Below are positions 8,907 to 17,204 of a stretch of DNA of 64,000 nucleotides, in pieces. Each line of letters starts with the position of its first letter. The first letter of the stretch is position 1. The notes under the pieces are model-generated. The model searched no databases and was not told the origin of the DNA. It saw only the letters and a program-made list of their open reading frames with translations. Made by a program: the position numbers and the translations under genes. Source of the DNA: Gemmatimonas phototrophica (GTDB taxonomy: Bacteria; Gemmatimonadota; Gemmatimonadetes; Gemmatimonadales; Gemmatimonadaceae); contig NZ_CP011454.1 of the NCBI RefSeq assembly GCF_000695095.2, positions 496,001-560,000 on the forward strand, given 5' to 3'.

Positions 8907-9398
8907 ATGACCCGCCGTTGGTGGCTGCTGTCGGCCCTGAGTCTGGTGGGCGGCGTCGGTGCTTTCGTGGGGGGGACCAGCGCCCTCGATGCGTGGGTCG
9001 TGACGAGATTCCGCGGCGCCCAGCTGTTTCCGGATGCGGAATTCACGGCGACCTCACTGGCTACGCGCGGCCCCCGTCCGCGCATTGAAACCGTCCGCGT
9101 TGGACGGACCCAGGATACACTGCTGGCGGTGCACTTCAGCGCCATGTGGGCGGCGCCGGCGCTGGGAAAAACGGGCAAGGTGTATCTCGCTGGACCGTCG
9201 GGGACCGTGACCGCGCGAACGGCGCGCATCGTGGAGCGGCGCGCCTTTCGCGCGCCCCGTACGCCGGGGGCGTCTACATTGCGCCCGGACTCCAACTGGC
9301 GCTACGGCTGGGCGTATCTTGCGGTGGTGCCACACGATTCGCGCCAGGCGGCGTTGCGTTTCCGTGGGTGGCTGCTGCTCGACCTTCCGACCCCTTAG
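8907..9398 (+). CDS. Hypothetical exported or membrane-anchored protein
   Basis: Small protein of 163 aa not recognised as any family. The N-terminus (MTRRWWLLSALSLVGG..., then Ala/Gly-rich) is a signal peptide or anchor. The rest is a mixed beta-rich sequence ending with WRYGWAYLAVVP and RFRGWLLLDLP. It sits between the S41 protease and a large outer-membrane protein, with a 9-nt gap to the latter, so co-transcription is likely. Confidence 0.55.
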   Translation: MTRRWWLLSALSLVGGVGAFVGGTSALDAWVVTRFRGAQLFPDAEFTATSLATRGPRPRIETVRVGRTQDTLLAVHFSAMWAAPALGKTGKVYLAGPSGTVTARTARIVERRAFRAPRTPGASTLRPDSNWRYGWAYLAVVPHDSRQAALRFRGWLLLDLPTP

Positions 9399-9407
9399 CT
9401 GCGTTCG

Positions 9408-11594
9408 ATGCACCAATTGCTGCGCTGGGCCCGTTGTCTTGTTGGCGGGAGTATGGCTCTGGTCGCTGCGTTTGCCGGTACGGCGTTTCCCGCCTACGCG
9501 CAAACGACACCGGATCCCAAGCCGCTCCGCGGGACGTCCGGCACCTGGCAGGACCCGACGGCGGATACCCTGGTGTCGCGCGCCATTGCGCGTCGCGGCC
9601 TCCAACTCGCCGACAGCTCGCTGCTCAGCTATCGCGCGGATGCCCACGGGTTCCTGGCGTTTCTCGCGCAGTTGGGCGAAGGGATCATCATTCCCCCTCG
9701 CGTGGTGCAAAGCGAAGAACTCGCGCTCAGCATTGCATGGTGGCAGCCGGGGCGGAGTGCGCAGCGACTGGTGGGCCGACGCGATACCACGTTGCTGCCG
9801 GCCGACGTTGGGTATTACCGCGACCGCTACGGCGTCGTGCTCGACAATCTCCCCGATCGTATTCGGCTGGGAGACGGACAGGATGTGCGCGATGTGCCGC
9901 ACCCGCTCGGCGCTGGTGCGATGGCGCAGTACGAATACACCATGGGCAGTCCGGTGCACATTCGTATTCCCGGTCGCGAGATTCTCGTGGACGAGGTGAA
10001 ATTCCGTCCGCGCAACGGATCGCTGCCGGCGGCGATCGGGTCGGTGTATCTCGATCGCGAGACGGCGGCGGTGGTGCGTCTGAGTATGACGTTCACGCGG
10101 GCGGCCATCATTGACAAGCGTATCGAAACACTGGTGGTGACGCTGGAGAATGGACTGGTGCGCGAACGCTATTGGTTGCCGCGTCGTCAGGAAGTGGAAG
10201 TGTCGCGTGGCAGCACATGGTTTGACATCCCGGCGCGCGGCATCGTGCGCGGACGCTGGGAGATTTCCAACTACGAAGTGAATGAGCAAATCCCGACGCT
10301 CACAATGCTGCAGCCGCGTTGGAGTTCGGCGCCGCGCGATTCCTTGCGCGCGCACCCGTTTGAAGGGCGAGTGATTGATGCGTTGCCTCCCGAGATTCAG
10401 ATCGCCAGCAGTGAAGAGGTGGTGCGTGCCAGGGTGCAGGCGGAGGCCGCGGTGCGGGCCTCTCTGCTCGCGCGCCCGGCTACGGCCTCGGTGACAGGAC
10501 GCGGGGTCAGTGATCTGGTGCGCATGACGCGCGCCGAAGGGCTGGCTCTGGGACTTGGCGGCGCACACAAGAGCGCCACCGGATTCATGATCATGGGGCG
10601 CGCGCGCTACGGCTTTGGAGATGAACAGCTCAAGGGCCAGGTGGCCATTGGTCGCGCGCCGGCCTTTGGTCGCTTGCCTACGTTGCAGCTGTTCGCGGAG
10701 CGCGAGTATCGCGATCTGGCGATGGCCGAGCGCGCGGGAGTCACCAATTCGCTGTCGTCGTTGCTCTTCTCCAGTGATTACACCACGCAGGTGGATACGC
10801 GGGCCGCCGGTGTGTTGTATCGGCGGTCGCCAACCAGCGCGTTCACCTGGCGGCTGGCGGCAGAGCGTGATGAGGCCACCGGACGGTACGGACGAGGAGC
10901 CACGCGCACCTTTGCGCCCACTCTCGCTGCGTGGACCCTGCGGGGCGGGCGACTTGAAGTGAGTGGCGGGGGAGGGACTGTCCCCGCTCATGCCACATCG
11001 CGTCGGGCCGTGTGGATGTTGTCGGCCAGTGCAGGTGCATACGAGGGCACGGTGCCGACAGTGTTGAACCCGCTGGTCGATCCCATGCCCGGTGTGCCAC
11101 TGGTGGGGCGTGCTGTTCGCCCGATCGTGGCGCGGGCACAGGGTCTGGTGCACATCACGCAGCCGGTGGGTGGTGACCGCGCCGTCATGCTCCAAACACT
11201 GGCGGGTGTTGCCGGTGGGCGTGACCTTCCATCGCAGTGGCTGGTGTTCGCCGGTGGTCCCTGGAGCGCTCCTGGTTATGACTGGCATACGTTCGGATCG
11301 CGCGCGCTGGTGTCGCAGCGGGTGGAGTTTCGGTCGCCGGTGCCGGCGCCCTCCATTCCGCTCCGGCGGTTTGGCAAGTCACCGCCGCATGTCACGCTGG
11401 CGCCGTTCGTTCAGCTCCTGGCCACCGCCTCGGGAACGGTTGAACGACCCGTGGTCGCGGGGGTGTATCCGTCGGCGGGCGTAGGCGTGTTGTTCTTTTA
11501 CGACTTGTTGCGGGCCGATGTCTCGCGCGGCCTGCGCAACGGCGCGTGGCGCTTTTCCATTGATATCGATCGGACGTTCTGGGGGATTCTCTGA
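9408..11594 (+). CDS. Predicted outer-membrane beta-barrel protein
   Basis: Exported protein of 728 aa with a clear signal peptide ending in PAYA-QTTP. The C-terminal half alternates hydrophobic and polar residues in amphipathic strands with aromatic ends, including a terminal RFSIDIDRTFWGIL strand, as expected for an outer-membrane barrel. The N-terminal half contains a periplasmic region with repeated beta segments (residues about 150-300). No enzyme motif is visible. It may be related to Bacteroidetes/Gemmatimonadota DUF-type surface proteins, but I cannot name the family with certainty. Confidence 0.55.
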   Translation: MHQLLRWARCLVGGSMALVAAFAGTAFPAYAQTTPDPKPLRGTSGTWQDPTADTLVSRAIARRGLQLADSSLLSYRADAHGFLAFLAQLGEGIIIPPRVVQSEELALSIAWWQPGRSAQRLVGRRDTTLLPADVGYYRDRYGVVLDNLPDRIRLGDGQDVRDVPHPLGAGAMAQYEYTMGSPVHIRIPGREILVDEVKFRPRNGSLPAAIGSVYLDRETAAVVRLSMTFTRAAIIDKRIETLVVTLENGLVRERYWLPRRQEVEVSRGSTWFDIPARGIVRGRWEISNYEVNEQIPTLTMLQPRWSSAPRDSLRAHPFEGRVIDALPPEIQIASSEEVVRARVQAEAAVRASLLARPATASVTGRGVSDLVRMTRAEGLALGLGGAHKSATGFMIMGRARYGFGDEQLKGQVAIGRAPAFGRLPTLQLFAEREYRDLAMAERAGVTNSLSSLLFSSDYTTQVDTRAAGVLYRRSPTSAFTWRLAAERDEATGRYGRGATRTFAPTLAAWTLRGGRLEVSGGGGTVPAHATSRRAVWMLSASAGAYEGTVPTVLNPLVDPMPGVPLVGRAVRPIVARAQGLVHITQPVGGDRAVMLQTLAGVAGGRDLPSQWLVFAGGPWSAPGYDWHTFGSRALVSQRVEFRSPVPAPSIPLRRFGKSPPHVTLAPFVQLLATASGTVERPVVAGVYPSAGVGVLFFYDLLRADVSRGLRNGAWRFSIDIDRTFWGIL

Positions 11595-11620
11595 GCAGCT
11601 CGCGCACATCAGGTTCGCCG

Positions 11621-12217
11621 TTGGCCAAGGCGTACGATCAGGCGTACTTCGACAAGTGGTACCGGCATCCTGGACACCGTGTCAAATCACCGGCCGAGCT
11701 GGCGCGCCAGGTCGCGTTCGTGTTGCACACGGCGGAGTTTGTGTTGGGGCATCCCGTGCGCACTGTGCTGGATGTGGGATGCGGCGAAGGGCAATGGCGC
11801 GCGGCACTGCGACGGTATCGGCCGCGGGTACACTACGATGGAGTGGACCCGAGCGCGTACGCGGTGACGCGCTACGGTCGGGCCCGCGGCATACAGCTGG
11901 GCGGTATCGAGGATCTTGATGCATTGCCGTTGCGCGACCAGTACGATCTGGTGGTGTGTTGTGGCATGCTGAACTATCTCGCCGCGCCGTCGCTGCAGCG
12001 GGGGGTGGTGCAGGTGGCGCGACGCACCGGTGGCCTGGCGTACCTTGAACTATTCACCAAAGAAGACGCGTTCGAAGGCGACACCAACTGGCCTGCCCCG
12101 CGGGCTGCCTCGTGGTATCGCGCCGCGATGAAGCGTGCCGGGCTGTGGGCGGTAGGTATGCAGTGCTACGTGGCGAACGCATCCCGGGATCGTGTCTCTG
12201 CGCTGGAGCGTGTGTAA
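11621..12217 (+). CDS. Class I SAM-dependent methyltransferase
   Basis: Rossmann-fold methyltransferase of 198 aa. The SAM-binding motif I is LDVGCGEGQW (about residues 50-59). It is followed by an acidic motif II at YDGVDPSAYAV and a YDLVVCCGMLNYL motif IV. The start is TTG at 11621 with AGG upstream; no ATG precedes motif I suitably. The stop overlaps the serine acetyltransferase start as TAATG. Substrate unknown. Confidence 0.75.
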   Translation: MAKAYDQAYFDKWYRHPGHRVKSPAELARQVAFVLHTAEFVLGHPVRTVLDVGCGEGQWRAALRRYRPRVHYDGVDPSAYAVTRYGRARGIQLGGIEDLDALPLRDQYDLVVCCGMLNYLAAPSLQRGVVQVARRTGGLAYLELFTKEDAFEGDTNWPAPRAASWYRAAMKRAGLWAVGMQCYVANASRDRVSALERV

Positions 12218-13047
12218 TGGCATCTGATGCCGGTTGGCAGGAGTTCCTGCGCGCGCGGAAAGCGGAGCGGCAGGCGTGTGATGCACCGCGGCCGCTGCGC
12301 GCGATGGCGGAAGAGTTTGCGAATCGGGCGTTGGCGCTGATGTTTCCGCAGTTCGCGCACCCGTCGCGCCTGGGCGCCGAGGGGGTGGACAATGAAGCGG
12401 CGCATCTGGAGGCCTTGTTGCGCGCGGCCATTACCCCTCTGGTGCCCAACGCGGATGCTGTGGTTGCGGCCTTTCTGGCACGGATGACGGCGGTGCATGA
12501 TGCGCTGGTGCTCGATGCCAATGCCATCACGAGTGGTGATCCGGCGGCGGGCAGTCTCGAAGAGGTCATCATTGCGTACCCGGGGTTTCTCGCCACGGCG
12601 GTGCACCGTGTCGCGCACGAGCTCTATCTGCTGGAGGTGCCACTGTTCCCGCGCGTGCTGTCGGAATGGTCCCATCGGGAAACGGGCATCGATATCCATC
12701 CCGGGGCGCGCATTGGTGCGGGCTTTGCCATTGACCATGGCACCGGCGTGGTGATCGGAGAGACCAGCGAGATTGGCGATCGGGTGCGCATTTACCAGGG
12801 CGTCACGCTGGGGGCGCTCGCGGTGAGCAAAAAACTGGCCAACCGCAAGCGGCACCCCACCATTGGCAACGAAGTCGTGATCTACGCCAACGCCACCATT
12901 CTTGGCGGCACCACCGTGGTGGGTGCAGGGTCGGTGATTGGCGGGAATGTCTGGCTCACGCAGTCGGTGCCGCCGCGGTCGGTGGTGCAGTTCAGCAGTC
13001 GGGTCGAGCAGCGTGATGGTGACGACGGTTTGGAGTTTCACATCTAG
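12217..13047 (+). CDS. cysE: Serine O-acetyltransferase
   Basis: Converts L-serine and acetyl-CoA to O-acetylserine, the first step of cysteine synthesis. The 276-aa protein has an alpha-helical N-terminal domain and a C-terminal left-handed beta-helix with hexapeptide repeats. Family signatures seen are IDIHPGARIGAGFAIDHGTG, VVIGETSEIGD and YQGVTLGA. The start is chosen at 12217, where it overlaps the methyltransferase stop (TAATG), rather than a longer in-frame start at 12112. Cysteine synthase follows 12 nt downstream. This layout resembles the EpsC-type enzymes. Confidence 0.9.
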   Translation: MASDAGWQEFLRARKAERQACDAPRPLRAMAEEFANRALALMFPQFAHPSRLGAEGVDNEAAHLEALLRAAITPLVPNADAVVAAFLARMTAVHDALVLDANAITSGDPAAGSLEEVIIAYPGFLATAVHRVAHELYLLEVPLFPRVLSEWSHRETGIDIHPGARIGAGFAIDHGTGVVIGETSEIGDRVRIYQGVTLGALAVSKKLANRKRHPTIGNEVVIYANATILGGTTVVGAGSVIGGNVWLTQSVPPRSVVQFSSRVEQRDGDDGLEFHI

Positions 13048-13059
13048 CGGGAGCGGCAC

Positions 13060-13977
13060 ATGAAGGCAGCGACAATTCTCGAGACCATTGGCCATACGCC
13101 GCACGTGCGCATTCAACGCCTCTTTGACGCGCCCGTCGAGGTCTGGATGAAGCTTGAGCGCGCCAATCCCGGCGGCAGTATCAAGGACCGCATAGCGCTC
13201 AGCATGATTGAGGACGCCGAACGTCGCGGGCTGCTGACGAAGGACAGTGTGATCATTGAACCCACATCGGGGAACACCGGCATCGGGCTGGCGATGGTGG
13301 CGGCCGTGAAGGGGTACAAGCTCGTGTTGGTGATGCCGGAGTCCATGAGCATCGAACGCCGGCGCATCATGGCAGCCTACGGCGCCACCTTCGATCTCAC
13401 GCCGCGCGAGAAGGGAATGAAGGGGGCCATTGCACGGGCGCAGGAGCTGTTTGAGGCAACGCCCAATGCGTGGATGCCGTCGCAGTTTGATAACCCCGCC
13501 AATATTTCGGCCCACGTGGAAACCACCGCCCGGGAAATCCTCGCGGACTTTCCGGAGGGGCTGGACTATCTCATTACCGGCGTGGGGACCGGCGGGCATA
13601 TCACGGCGGTGAGCGAGGTACTCAAGGCGGAGTGGCCACATCTGCAGACGTTCGCCGTGGAGCCGGCCAAGTCCGCGGTGATCAGCGGCGGCCCGCCAAG
13701 CCCGCACCGCATTCAGGGCGTGGGCGCCGGATTCATTCCCGCCAATCTGCGCGTGGAGACACTGAACGGCGCCATTCAGGTCACCGAAGAAGATGCGTTT
13801 CTGTACGCGCAACGGGCGGCGCGCGAAGAAGGGCTGTTCATCGGCATTTCCAGCGGCGCGTCGCTGGCGGCCGTGGCCCAGAAGATCCCCGAGATGACAA
13901 GCGGCGCGCGCGTGCTCACGTTCTGCTACGACACGGGCGAAAGGTACCTATCCATCGACGGCCTCTTTACGGCGTGA
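13060..13977 (+). CDS. cysK: Cysteine synthase A (O-acetylserine sulfhydrylase)
   Basis: PLP enzyme of 305 aa that makes cysteine from O-acetylserine and sulfide. The PLP lysine is in [11 protein letters not shown] (about residue 42). The substrate loop [14 protein letters not shown], the [14 protein letters not shown] phosphate-binding region and the C-terminal [10 protein letters not shown] are all present. Length is normal for the family. It is the second gene of a cysE-cysK pair. A long inverted-repeat region begins just after its stop. Confidence 0.95.
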   Translation: MKAATILETIGHTPHVRIQRLFDAPVEVWMKLERANPGGSIKDRIALSMIEDAERRGLLTKDSVIIEPTSGNTGIGLAMVAAVKGYKLVLVMPESMSIERRRIMAAYGATFDLTPREKGMKGAIARAQELFEATPNAWMPSQFDNPANISAHVETTAREILADFPEGLDYLITGVGTGGHITAVSEVLKAEWPHLQTFAVEPAKSAVISGGPPSPHRIQGVGAGFIPANLRVETLNGAIQVTEEDAFLYAQRAAREEGLFIGISSGASLAAVAQKIPEMTSGARVLTFCYDTGERYLSIDGLFTA

Positions 13978-13980
13978 GAT

Positions 13981-14290
13981 CTCAGATCTGAGAGTCAGAG
14001 TTGAGAATCGAAACAATGCGATGGATATCGAAGGTGAGAGTGTCGAGATAACCACGACGATGAGAAGTCCGAGTGGTTGCCTCCGCGCGCCTGTGCCCCG
14101 CACAGGCTTGGGGTAACGGCGTCCGGGGGTAACGGCGGGGACGACCGCTGTTCCAGCGGCGTCCGTGGGGGGCACCGTCACGCGGACGAAGTACTCGCAC
14201 CTCTCACCGTCGTGGTTATCTCGATACTCTCACCTTCGATATCCATCGCACTTCGCGACTCTCAACGCTCTCAACACTCTCAGTTCGTCG
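13981..14290. repeat. Large imperfect inverted-repeat element
   Basis: The 342-bp gap between cysK and rmuC is mostly one giant imperfect palindrome. The core arms 14018-14059 and 14208-14249 pair over 42 bp with a single mismatch. Pairing continues less perfectly outward to about 13989 and 14283, and inward to about 14085. The outer parts are built of short direct repeats of a CTCTCAA-type unit. The centre holds smaller hairpins such as CCTGTGC/GCACAGG. No ORF with coding character is seen. Confidence 0.8.
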
Positions 14291-14319
14291 TCTTGCCTCT
14301 GTCCTCGCACTTTCTCAGC

Positions 14320-15426
14320 ATGGATCTCTTGTCGGGCGTGATTGGTTTGGTGTGTGGCGTGCTGCTCGGTGCACTTGGCGCCTGGCTGGTGACGCGCGCG
14401 CTGTCGCGGGCACATGTCGCCCGCGCAGTGAGCGAGGCGGAGTCGGGATTGCGGGCGCAGCTGGCGCGTCATGAGGCCGAGTCGGCGTTGACGGCGCGTC
14501 ACGGCAACGTAGCGGAGCTGCTGGGGCCTATTCGCGATACGCTGGCGCGCTACGATGAGGTGCTGGCCCAGTTGGGGCGTGCGCAGGCTCAGGTGGCGGG
14601 GCAGATTGGCGAACGGCTGGATGCCGTGGTGCTGTCAGGTGAATCGCTGCGCCGCGAAACGCAGCAGCTCTCGCAGGCGCTGCGGGCGCCCACCGTGCGC
14701 GGGCAGTGGGGGGAACTGCAATTGCGCCGAGTGTGTGAGCTGGCGGGGATGCTGGCGTACTGCGACTTCGAACCCCAGGTGTCGGTGCGTACCGACGACG
14801 GCGTACAGCGCCCTGATCTCATTGTGCGGCTTCCGGGTGAGCGCCGATTGGTGGTGGATGCCAAGGCGCCGCTGTCAGGCTACCTCGAAGCCATGGCGGC
14901 GCCGGATGACCGGCAGCGCACGGCACGGTTGGTCGATCATGCGGCGCAGGTCCGTGCGCATGTGCAGAAGTTGAGCGCCAAGAAGTACTGGGCGCAGTTC
15001 GCCGACGCCCCGGACTTTGTGGTGCTCTTTCTCCCGGGCGAAGCGTTTTTTGCGGCGGCGCTCGATGCTGACCCAACGCTACTGGAGAGCGCGTTGGGCG
15101 AGCGCGTGTTGCTGGCCACACCCACCACGCTGATCGCGTTGCTCAAGGCCGCGGCCTACGGGTGGCGGCAGGAGCGCGTGGCCGAACAGGCGGAGCAGGT
15201 GGCACTGCTCGGGCGTGAGCTGCACGACCGGCTCGGGGTGTTTGACGAGCAGCTGGTGGAGATGGGGCGCGGTCTGCAGCGCGCGGTCGTGGCGTACAAC
15301 CGCGCACTGGGCAGTCTCGAGTCGCGCGTACTGGTGTCGGCGCGCAAGCTGGGGGAGCTCAGTGGCGCCGATACGGTGTTGCCGGAGGTGCCGTTGCTCG
15401 ACACGGCGGTGAAGGGGGCGGAGTGA
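14320..15426 (+). CDS. rmuC: DNA recombination protein RmuC family
   Basis: Protein of 368 aa with an N-terminal membrane helix ([20 protein letters not shown]), a coiled-coil region (about 35-110) and the RmuC nuclease-like core. Core motifs seen are [38 protein letters not shown] and [19 protein letters not shown]. RmuC limits recombination at inverted repeats in E. coli. Here the gene lies directly downstream of a large inverted repeat, probably by coincidence. The start at ATG 14320 excludes the repeat region that keeps the frame open upstream. The stop overlaps the next gene as GTGA. Confidence 0.88.
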   Translation: MDLLSGVIGLVCGVLLGALGAWLVTRALSRAHVARAVSEAESGLRAQLARHEAESALTARHGNVAELLGPIRDTLARYDEVLAQLGRAQAQVAGQIGERLDAVVLSGESLRRETQQLSQALRAPTVRGQWGELQLRRVCELAGMLAYCDFEPQVSVRTDDGVQRPDLIVRLPGERRLVVDAKAPLSGYLEAMAAPDDRQRTARLVDHAAQVRAHVQKLSAKKYWAQFADAPDFVVLFLPGEAFFAAALDADPTLLESALGERVLLATPTTLIALLKAAAYGWRQERVAEQAEQVALLGRELHDRLGVFDEQLVEMGRGLQRAVVAYNRALGSLESRVLVSARKLGELSGADTVLPEVPLLDTAVKGAE

Positions 15427-16148
15427 CGGCACTCGTGGCTACGCGGGTGGTACGCCGCGAACGCAAAGGGTCGTCGCTGCCGGTCGTGGTGGACACCCCC
15501 GATGGCGAGTGGTTCCTCAAGCTCACCGGCGCCTCGCAAGGCACGCTCCCGCTGGTAGCGGAAATGATCGTCGGCACGCTGGCGGAGCAGATTGGCTTGC
15601 ACGTGCCATCACGCCGTTTGGTAGAGCTTCCGGCCGAGGTGCCCAGCGACGATCCGAACGACGAACTGCGCGATCTGTTGCGCGCCAGCACCGGCGTGAA
15701 TCTGGCCTTCGCGCTATTGAGTCAGGCGCGTGATCTTACGCCCCCGGAATTCGAGCGGGTTGATGTGGCCACCGCCGCGCGGGTGCTTTGGTTGGATGCG
15801 CTGGTGCAGAATCTCGATCGCACGCCGCGCAATCCCAATCTCATGATGCGCCGCGGCACCGTGTGGTGCATTGATCACGGGGCCTGTCTCCCCTTTCAGC
15901 ACGATTGGAGCGCGGTCACGGAGCAGACGCCGCAGCGCTCCTATGATGTGGACGCCCATCTGTTCGCGTGGGCCGCGCCTCTGCTACCCGATGTGCACGC
16001 GCAGTACGCGCCGGTGCTCACCCGTGACGTGTTCCGGGCCGCCGTCGCCGACGTCCCCGACGCCTGGCTGGGAGCCGATCCCGTGCGCCGCCGGGAAGGG
16101 TATGTGGCGTTTCTCTGGAAACGATTGGGGAACAGCGGTTTGGGTTGA
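15423..16148 (+). CDS. HipA-like kinase-fold protein
   Basis: Protein of 241 aa resembling the single-domain HipA family (HipA_2-type). The probable catalytic loop is [12 protein letters not shown] (Asp and Asn spaced as in HipA kinases) and the metal-binding motif is [10 protein letters not shown]. The ATP-side Lys may be in [11 protein letters not shown]. The start is GTG at 15423, overlapping the rmuC stop by 4 nt. No HipB-like DNA-binding antitoxin gene is adjacent, so a classic toxin role is not supported. Confidence 0.7.
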   Translation: MTALVATRVVRRERKGSSLPVVVDTPDGEWFLKLTGASQGTLPLVAEMIVGTLAEQIGLHVPSRRLVELPAEVPSDDPNDELRDLLRASTGVNLAFALLSQARDLTPPEFERVDVATAARVLWLDALVQNLDRTPRNPNLMMRRGTVWCIDHGACLPFQHDWSAVTEQTPQRSYDVDAHLFAWAAPLLPDVHAQYAPVLTRDVFRAAVADVPDAWLGADPVRRREGYVAFLWKRLGNSGLG

Positions 16149-16479
16149 GTGCTGCGGTTCGGGTTTGGACCTGCCACCTCAGTTCTGGACCACCACAGCG
16201 GTTCTGGACCACCACTGCGGTTGAGGAACACGGCGGTTTGGGTCTCTGCGGAAGTGCCGCCCGGCTGCGCCGTGGCGGCACGTTCTGGTGGTTGATATAC
16301 CGGCCACTGCAGTTGAAGTGAGACCACCACCAAAGGAATGCGCCCGCCCGGCAAAGCCGGCGGGCGCTTCCATTTCCACCCCAACTGCGGTGTTCCTCAA
16401 CTGCAGTGGTGGTCCAGAACTGCAGTGGTGGTCCAGAACTGCAGGAGAGGTTTCAAACCCGAACCGCAGTGGCAGGCAA
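16143..16479. repeat. Large inverted-repeat element built of short tandem units
   Basis: The 349-bp gap between convergent genes holds two arms of about 100 bp (16143-16241 and 16381-16479) that pair imperfectly but along their whole length. Each arm contains direct repeats of a 19-22 bp unit of type GTTCTGGACCACCACTGCG, and CTGCGGTT/CTGCAGTT recurs many times. The space between the arms contains two further hairpins (GTGCCGCC/GGCGGCAC near 16254-16281, and 16340-16367). No coding potential was seen. Confidence 0.82.
16340..16367. terminator. Strong GC hairpin between convergent genes
   Basis: A 12-bp GC-only stem with one bulge and an AAA loop (GCGCCCGCC.../...GGCGGGCGC) lies in the middle of the inverted-repeat element. 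It fits a bidirectional terminator for the HipA-like gene and the minus-strand acidic-protein gene, though no long T-tract follows. Confidence 0.6.
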
Positions 16480-16497
16480 CACAAACCGCCGTTGCCC

Positions 16498-17115
16498 TTA
16501 CAGCGACCCCAGCAGATCGTCGATCGCTTTGCGATCCGCGTCTTCCAGCGATTCGGCGCCGTGAATGATCCGCTGCAGAATGTCTACGGCTTCTTCGGCG
16601 AGGTTGTCGGGGTGCCGACGATCCTTCGCGAAGCGCACGATGTGCCCCAACAGGATCGTCTCGAACGGCGCCTCTTCCTCGTCGTCGTCGTCCTCGTCGT
16701 CATCTTCGTCGTCGTCATTATCGGCGCCCAGTGAGGCTTCGTAGCTGGGCACGCTCTCTTTCCAGGGCTCCGCGTTGTGCACGTCAGCCTCGAGCAGCGA
16801 GCGCGGCACGAGCGCAAACAGACGACACTGCAGTCCGGGATCCTCTTCGTAGGCGAAGAGCCCCAGGGGCACCGGTTCGTCGAACAGGTGCAGCTCCACC
16901 AGCCGCGCAATGGCCTCGGCCGGCATCGCACTGCGGGCCACCATGCGTCCATCAATGAACGCGCCGAGCGCCGACGAATCGGGCGCACGCGGATCATCGA
17001 GTTGGGTGATGGTGATCGTCACCGGCTCGCGCGTCGTGACAAAGACCGCCGGGCGGGCTTCGCCGTCCTCGTTGAGCGGGACGTCCTCGGGGGGATCAAA
17101 ATTGTCAGCAGACAT
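16498..17115 (-). CDS. Hypothetical protein with a poly-acidic tract
   Basis: Protein of about 205 aa, not recognised. It has a ~20-residue run of Asp/Glu around residue 135-155, flanked by ordinary globular sequence (ITQLDDPRAPDSSALGAFIDGR upstream, ETILLGHIVRFAKDRRHPDN downstream). The C-terminus is helical and acidic. The ATG at 17115 is preferred to a GTG at 17139. No signal peptide or membrane segment is seen, so it is probably cytoplasmic. Confidence 0.6.
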   Translation of the reverse strand: MSADNFDPPEDVPLNEDGEARPAVFVTTREPVTITITQLDDPRAPDSSALGAFIDGRMVARSAMPAEAIARLVELHLFDEPVPLGLFAYEEDPGLQCRLFALVPRSLLEADVHNAEPWKESVPSYEASLGADNDDDEDDDEDDDDEEEAPFETILLGHIVRFAKDRRHPDNLAEEAVDILQRIIHGAESLEDADRKAIDDLLGSL

Positions 17116-17204
17116 CGGCAGGAACCATCGAAGGCGCACGGAAACGGGCTCTCTCGCAGGTTAGGCACCTGACGGGCGCCCCGGAAGGGGACCACGGGGT
17201 GACA

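Noticed and set aside
9054-11288. Minus-strand open frame of 744 aa antisense to the outer-membrane protein
   Set aside because: Arg/His/Gln-rich shadow translation; the plus strand has a signal peptide and barrel strands.
12166-13812. Long minus-strand open frame of 548 aa across cysE and cysK
   Set aside because: It is antisense to two clearly recognised enzymes and its translation is Arg/His-rich without any motif.
16143-16479. Tandem 19-22 bp units considered as a CRISPR array
   Set aside because: Units are adjacent with no unique spacers, arms are inverted, and no cas genes are nearby.
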